Shown in pieces: positions 54,961 through 57,371 of a stretch of 57,371 nt of DNA (positions within the stretch are counted from its first letter, which is position 1; every line of letters begins with the position of its first letter). The notes under the pieces were generated by a model. That model was not told the origin of the DNA and did no database searches. It saw nothing but the letters and a program-made list of their open reading frames with translations. Position numbers and translations under genes: made by a program. The stretch covers positions 170,893-228,263 of the forward strand of contig NZ_QRBE01000008.1 in the NCBI RefSeq assembly GCF_003363155.1, read 5' to 3'. This DNA comes from Dyella monticola. GTDB lineage: Bacteria; Pseudomonadota; Gammaproteobacteria; Xanthomonadales; Rhodanobacteraceae.

Positions 54961-56625
54961 TCATGCATGGTGCAATTCGCGCAGCCGGAAACCGGTGGCG
55001 AACAACACAGCGACATACGTCGCCCCGCCTGCGCACACCAGCACCGCCAGACGCCAGACGCGACCGATTACCTGCATGTGCGTCCAATCCGGCCAGTACC
55101 ATCGCCCCAGCAGCAGCACCGCCACCATGGCGGCGCATCCCAGCCCCAGTCGGGTTAGATGCTGCGGCCATCCGGGTTGAGCCTGATAGATATTCGCCTG
55201 CCGCAACCAGCGCCAGAGCAACCCTACATTGATGTAACTGGCCACGGCGCTGGCCATGCCGAGCGCTAGATGCAGCCCCGGCACCTTGGACAAGCCTTCG
55301 AACAGCGGGGCCGCCTTCAATGCCGGTGGCGCCCACAGCGCGTACAGCGTCAGCAGAAATATCCCGTTGAGCAGCATATTGGAAAGCAACGCCGCCACGC
55401 CGGCACGTACCGGTGTACGCGTATCTTTGCGCGCGTAGAACGCCGGCAGCAGCACTTTCACTTGGGCATAGGCCGGCACGCCAAAGCTCAAGGCGGTCAC
55501 CGAAAACGTGGTCATGCGTGTGTCAAACGGCCGGAATTGGCCGTTCTGAAACAATGTCGCCACCAGCGGCTGGGCCAGCAGCATCAGGCCGAACATGGCC
55601 GGCACGGCAATCAGCAGCGTGGTGCGCAGGCCCCAATCGAGTGCCTTAGAAAAACCTTCATGATCGGTGGCAATGTGATGCCTGGACAACGAGGGCAAGA
55701 TCACCGTGCCCAAGGCCACGCCGAATACGCCCAGCGGCAATTCCAGAAAACGGTCGGCTTGCGACAACCACGTCTGCGAGCCGGATATCAGCAGCGATGC
55801 GATCACCGTATCGAACAGCAGATTGATCTGCGACACTGAAGAACCGAACAGCGTCGGCACCATCTGGCGCATGATCCTTTGCACCTGCGGATGTCGCCAA
55901 CCCCAGCGCGGCCAGACGAGCAAATCGAGCCGGCGCAGCGCGGGGAGCTGAAACAGCACCTGCAGAATGCCCGCCGCAAACACCGCCCAACCCAGCGCCA
56001 GGATCGGCGTCTGCAAACGACGCGACAGCCACCATGCGCCGGCGATCATGCACAGGTTGAGGATCACCGGCGTCAACGCCGGCAAGCCGAACCGGTGAAA
56101 GCTGTTGAGCGCACCGCCCGACAATGCCGTCAGCGACACGAACAACAGAAAAGGAAACGTCAGGCGCAGCAGTTCTACCGTCAGCGTGAACTTATGCGGT
56201 TCGTCCACCGCGCCCGGCGTGAAAACCGTCGCCACCTGCGGCGCGAACACGACGCACAGCGCCGATACCACCAACAGCACGCCGCCCAGCGTTCCTGCCA
56301 CACAAGCCATCAGTTCCTTCAGCTGCGCGTGGCTGTCCCGCTCCTTCACCTCGGTAAACACTGGCACAAAAGCGGTGGAGAACGCGCCTTCGGCAAACAT
56401 GCGGCGCATGAAGTTGGGAATGCGAAACGCCACCCAGAACGCGTCGGTGGCCACATTGGCGCCGAACACGTGGCTGATGGAGATATCCCGCAGCAGCCCG
56501 AGCACGCGCGAAACCATGGTCATGCTGCTAAAGGAGAGCAGCCCGCGGAGCATGCTGGGGGATTTCATGCGAGGGATGGGTCCTGAGGGCTCTTTTTCTT
56601 GGGAGGGCCCGGATTTGGGGCTCAT
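54961..56625 (-). CDS. murJ: lipid II flippase MurJ
   Basis: MurJ moves lipid II across the inner membrane for peptidoglycan synthesis. The protein has about 14 helices, with LLSFSSMTMVSRVLGLLRD, the conserved RIPNFMRRMFAEGAFSTAFVPVF and MVPTLFGSSVSQINLLFDT. I list ATG 56625 (554 residues); ATG 56568 would remove 19 Pro/Ser-rich residues and begin nearer the usual start, and neither has a clear ribosome-binding site. It is followed by ribF, 49 bases downstream, and is divergent from rpsT. Confidence 0.95.
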   Translation of the reverse strand: MSPKSGPSQEKEPSGPIPRMKSPSMLRGLLSFSSMTMVSRVLGLLRDISISHVFGANVATDAFWVAFRIPNFMRRMFAEGAFSTAFVPVFTEVKERDSHAQLKELMACVAGTLGGVLLVVSALCVVFAPQVATVFTPGAVDEPHKFTLTVELLRLTFPFLLFVSLTALSGGALNSFHRFGLPALTPVILNLCMIAGAWWLSRRLQTPILALGWAVFAAGILQVLFQLPALRRLDLLVWPRWGWRHPQVQRIMRQMVPTLFGSSVSQINLLFDTVIASLLISGSQTWLSQADRFLELPLGVFGVALGTVILPSLSRHHIATDHEGFSKALDWGLRTTLLIAVPAMFGLMLLAQPLVATLFQNGQFRPFDTRMTTFSVTALSFGVPAYAQVKVLLPAFYARKDTRTPVRAGVAALLSNMLLNGIFLLTLYALWAPPALKAAPLFEGLSKVPGLHLALGMASAVASYINVGLLWRWLRQANIYQAQPGWPQHLTRLGLGCAAMVAVLLLGRWYWPDWTHMQVIGRVWRLAVLVCAGGATYVAVLFATGFRLRELHHA

Positions 56626-56740
56626 CTGACCACGATGTTACCTGCGCACCTCGTGAATACACGAGAGGTCATCACGGGGTGGCCTTCTTCCCCAACGGTC
56701 TCGGAAAATACGCCCCAGTCGCCCTTCCGCGTACTTGAAA

Positions 56741-56835
56741 AGGACCATGGATGGCCCTGCGCTGAGGAGCGAGTAAAGGCGGGATCCAGCGTATTTGTTG
56801 GCCAATCAACTCACTAGGCCCCGGTTTTCGCGGGG
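56741..56835. repeat. dispersed intergenic element, copy 2
   Basis: AGGACCATGGATGGCCCTG matches 17 of 19 bases of 10291-10309. CGAGTAA follows at the same position, and the terminal CCCCG-GTTTTCG-CGGGG hairpin begins exactly 70 bases after the start as in copy 1. Confidence 0.65.
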
Positions 56836-56895
56836 AAGACGAGGCGAGGTACGTTTCTTCATACCTTGGAAAAGGGCTGCGCGGCCCTTAACCAC

Positions 56896-56924
56896 TTGAC
56901 CCAACGGCAAAATGACGCCACAAT
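56896..56924 (+). promoter_or_regulatory. probable sigma-70 promoter of rpsT
   Basis: TTGACC and CACAAT are separated by 17 bases. The predicted start point lies about 35 bases before the TTG start codon, allowing a short leader suitable for S20 autoregulation as known in E. coli. Confidence 0.6.
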
Positions 56925-56967
56925 TGCCCCCTTTTTCCAACCCCAGTATTCATTCCGGAGTTCTACC

Positions 56968-57231
56968 TTGGCTAACATCAAGTCCGCGAAGAAGCGCGCG
57001 CGCCAGTCCGAGCAGCGCCGCCTGCGCAACGTCAGCGCCCGTTCCATGGTCCGTACCACCCTGCGTAAGGTCGTCAAGGCGATCGAGGCGAAGGACAAGG
57101 CTGCCGCCGTGGAAGCCTTCGCGGCTGCCCAGCCGGTGATGGATCGCTACGCCGCCCGCGGCCTGATCCACAAGAACAAGGCCGCTCGCCATAAGAGCCG
57201 CCTCAACGCCAAGATTCGCGAGCTGGCCTAA
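56968..57231 (+). CDS. rpsT: 30S ribosomal protein S20
   Basis: The 87-residue basic helical protein binds 16S r[24 protein letters not shown] at the start and [16 protein letters not shown] at the end match S20. The start is TTG 56968 with GGAG seven bases upstream; no ATG fits, since the frame from ATG 56866 would cross the promoter. UUG initiation is known for E. coli rpsT and is tied to its translational feedback. Confidence 0.97.
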   Translation: MANIKSAKKRARQSEQRRLRNVSARSMVRTTLRKVVKAIEAKDKAAAVEAFAAAQPVMDRYAARGLIHKNKAARHKSRLNAKIRELA

Positions 57232-57258
57232 GGGCTGGTACGCATAAGGGTTGGTGCG

Positions 57259-57287
57259 AAAAAGCCGGCGCTTGCGCCGGCTTTTTT
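57259..57287 (+). terminator. Rho-independent terminator of rpsT
   Basis: AAAAAGCCGGCG-CTTG-CGCCGGCTTTTTT is a strong hairpin with a U-tract, 28 bases after the rpsT stop. Confidence 0.93.
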
Positions 57288-57371
57288 ATGTCTGAATGTC
57301 CTCTTCCCGAGAGGAAGAGGAGGCCGGCGCAAATGCCGGCTTTTTTATGTCTGAATGTCCTCTTCCCGAGA
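57264..57371. repeat. 59-base tandem repeat of a terminator-like unit, running off the window
   Basis: 57264-57312 and 57323-57371 are copies at a 59-base offset; GCCGGCGC at the start and the 37-base block from 57276 recur at 57335, with only the hairpin loop (ctt-g versus aaat) differing. Each unit contains a GCCGGC hairpin with a T-tract and a CTCTTCCCGAGAGGAAGAGG palindrome. Confidence 0.85.

Larger units (their letters stand above)
56626..56967. other. divergent murJ-rpsT intergenic region (342 bases)
   Basis: It contains copy 2 of the dispersed element (56741-56835), the rpsT promoter (56896-56924) and the rpsT leader. No open frame here looks coding. Confidence 0.7.

Overview
The window is a G+C-rich chromosomal segment of a Gram-negative gammaproteobacterium. 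It most resembles the Xanthomonadales, probably the Rhodanobacteraceae (Dyella/Luteibacter/Frateuria/Rhodanobacter group). This rests on the comEC-exbB-exbD-msbA-lpxK order, a MetX protein of the Xanthomonas type, a complete ccmABCDEFGHI cluster, kynurenine 3-monooxygenase, and REP-like inverted repeats built on GTCATTCCCGC. The genus is an inference, not a reading.

Layout. (1) 1-9651, minus strand: a two-partner secretion locus with a giant CdiA/FhaB-type exoprotein that runs off the left edge, a small lipoprotein, and its TpsB outer-membrane transporter broken by one in-frame TGA. (2) 9795-16749, minus: DUF6165 gene, lpxK, msbA, exbD, exbB and comEC, an envelope-biogenesis and DNA-uptake block. 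(3) 16987-23500, minus: lolD, lolC, ygfX, sdhE, sdhB, sdhA, sdhD, sdhC and a frameshifted SdhAF4-type assembly factor, so complex II is flanked by its maturation factors and followed by lipoprotein export. (4) 23624-26796: ygfZ, a SleB-like hydrolase, a glycine-zipper lipoprotein (minus) and a TatD nuclease. (5) 26993-31939, plus: a MarR regulator with a palindromic operator and a tripartite EmrAB-type efflux pump. (6) 32051-35249, plus: phaR, phaB, kmo and a DUF3293 gene. (7) 35347-42448, plus: the cytochrome c maturation operon ccmA-ccmI with overlapping genes and several REP-like elements. (8) 42686-45560: metX-type acyltransferase, an ABM-like small protein, a cysteine dioxygenase-like protein, tRNA-Leu(CAA) with its own promoter and terminator, and an exported NTF2-like protein. 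(9) 45799-50316, plus: a LytS/LytTR two-component system followed by two MacB-type permeases without a linked ATPase. (10) 50340-57371: the conserved lspA-ileS-ribF-murJ block (minus) with divergent rpsT (plus, TTG start) and a tandemly duplicated terminator.

Most of the window is well-understood housekeeping. The parts that merit a second look are the contact-dependent-inhibition-like locus with its interrupted transporter and unknown lipoprotein, the frameshifted sdhAF4, the orphan permease pair behind the LytTR system, and at least three families of short dispersed intergenic repeats, one of which has entered coding sequence in the ccm operon.
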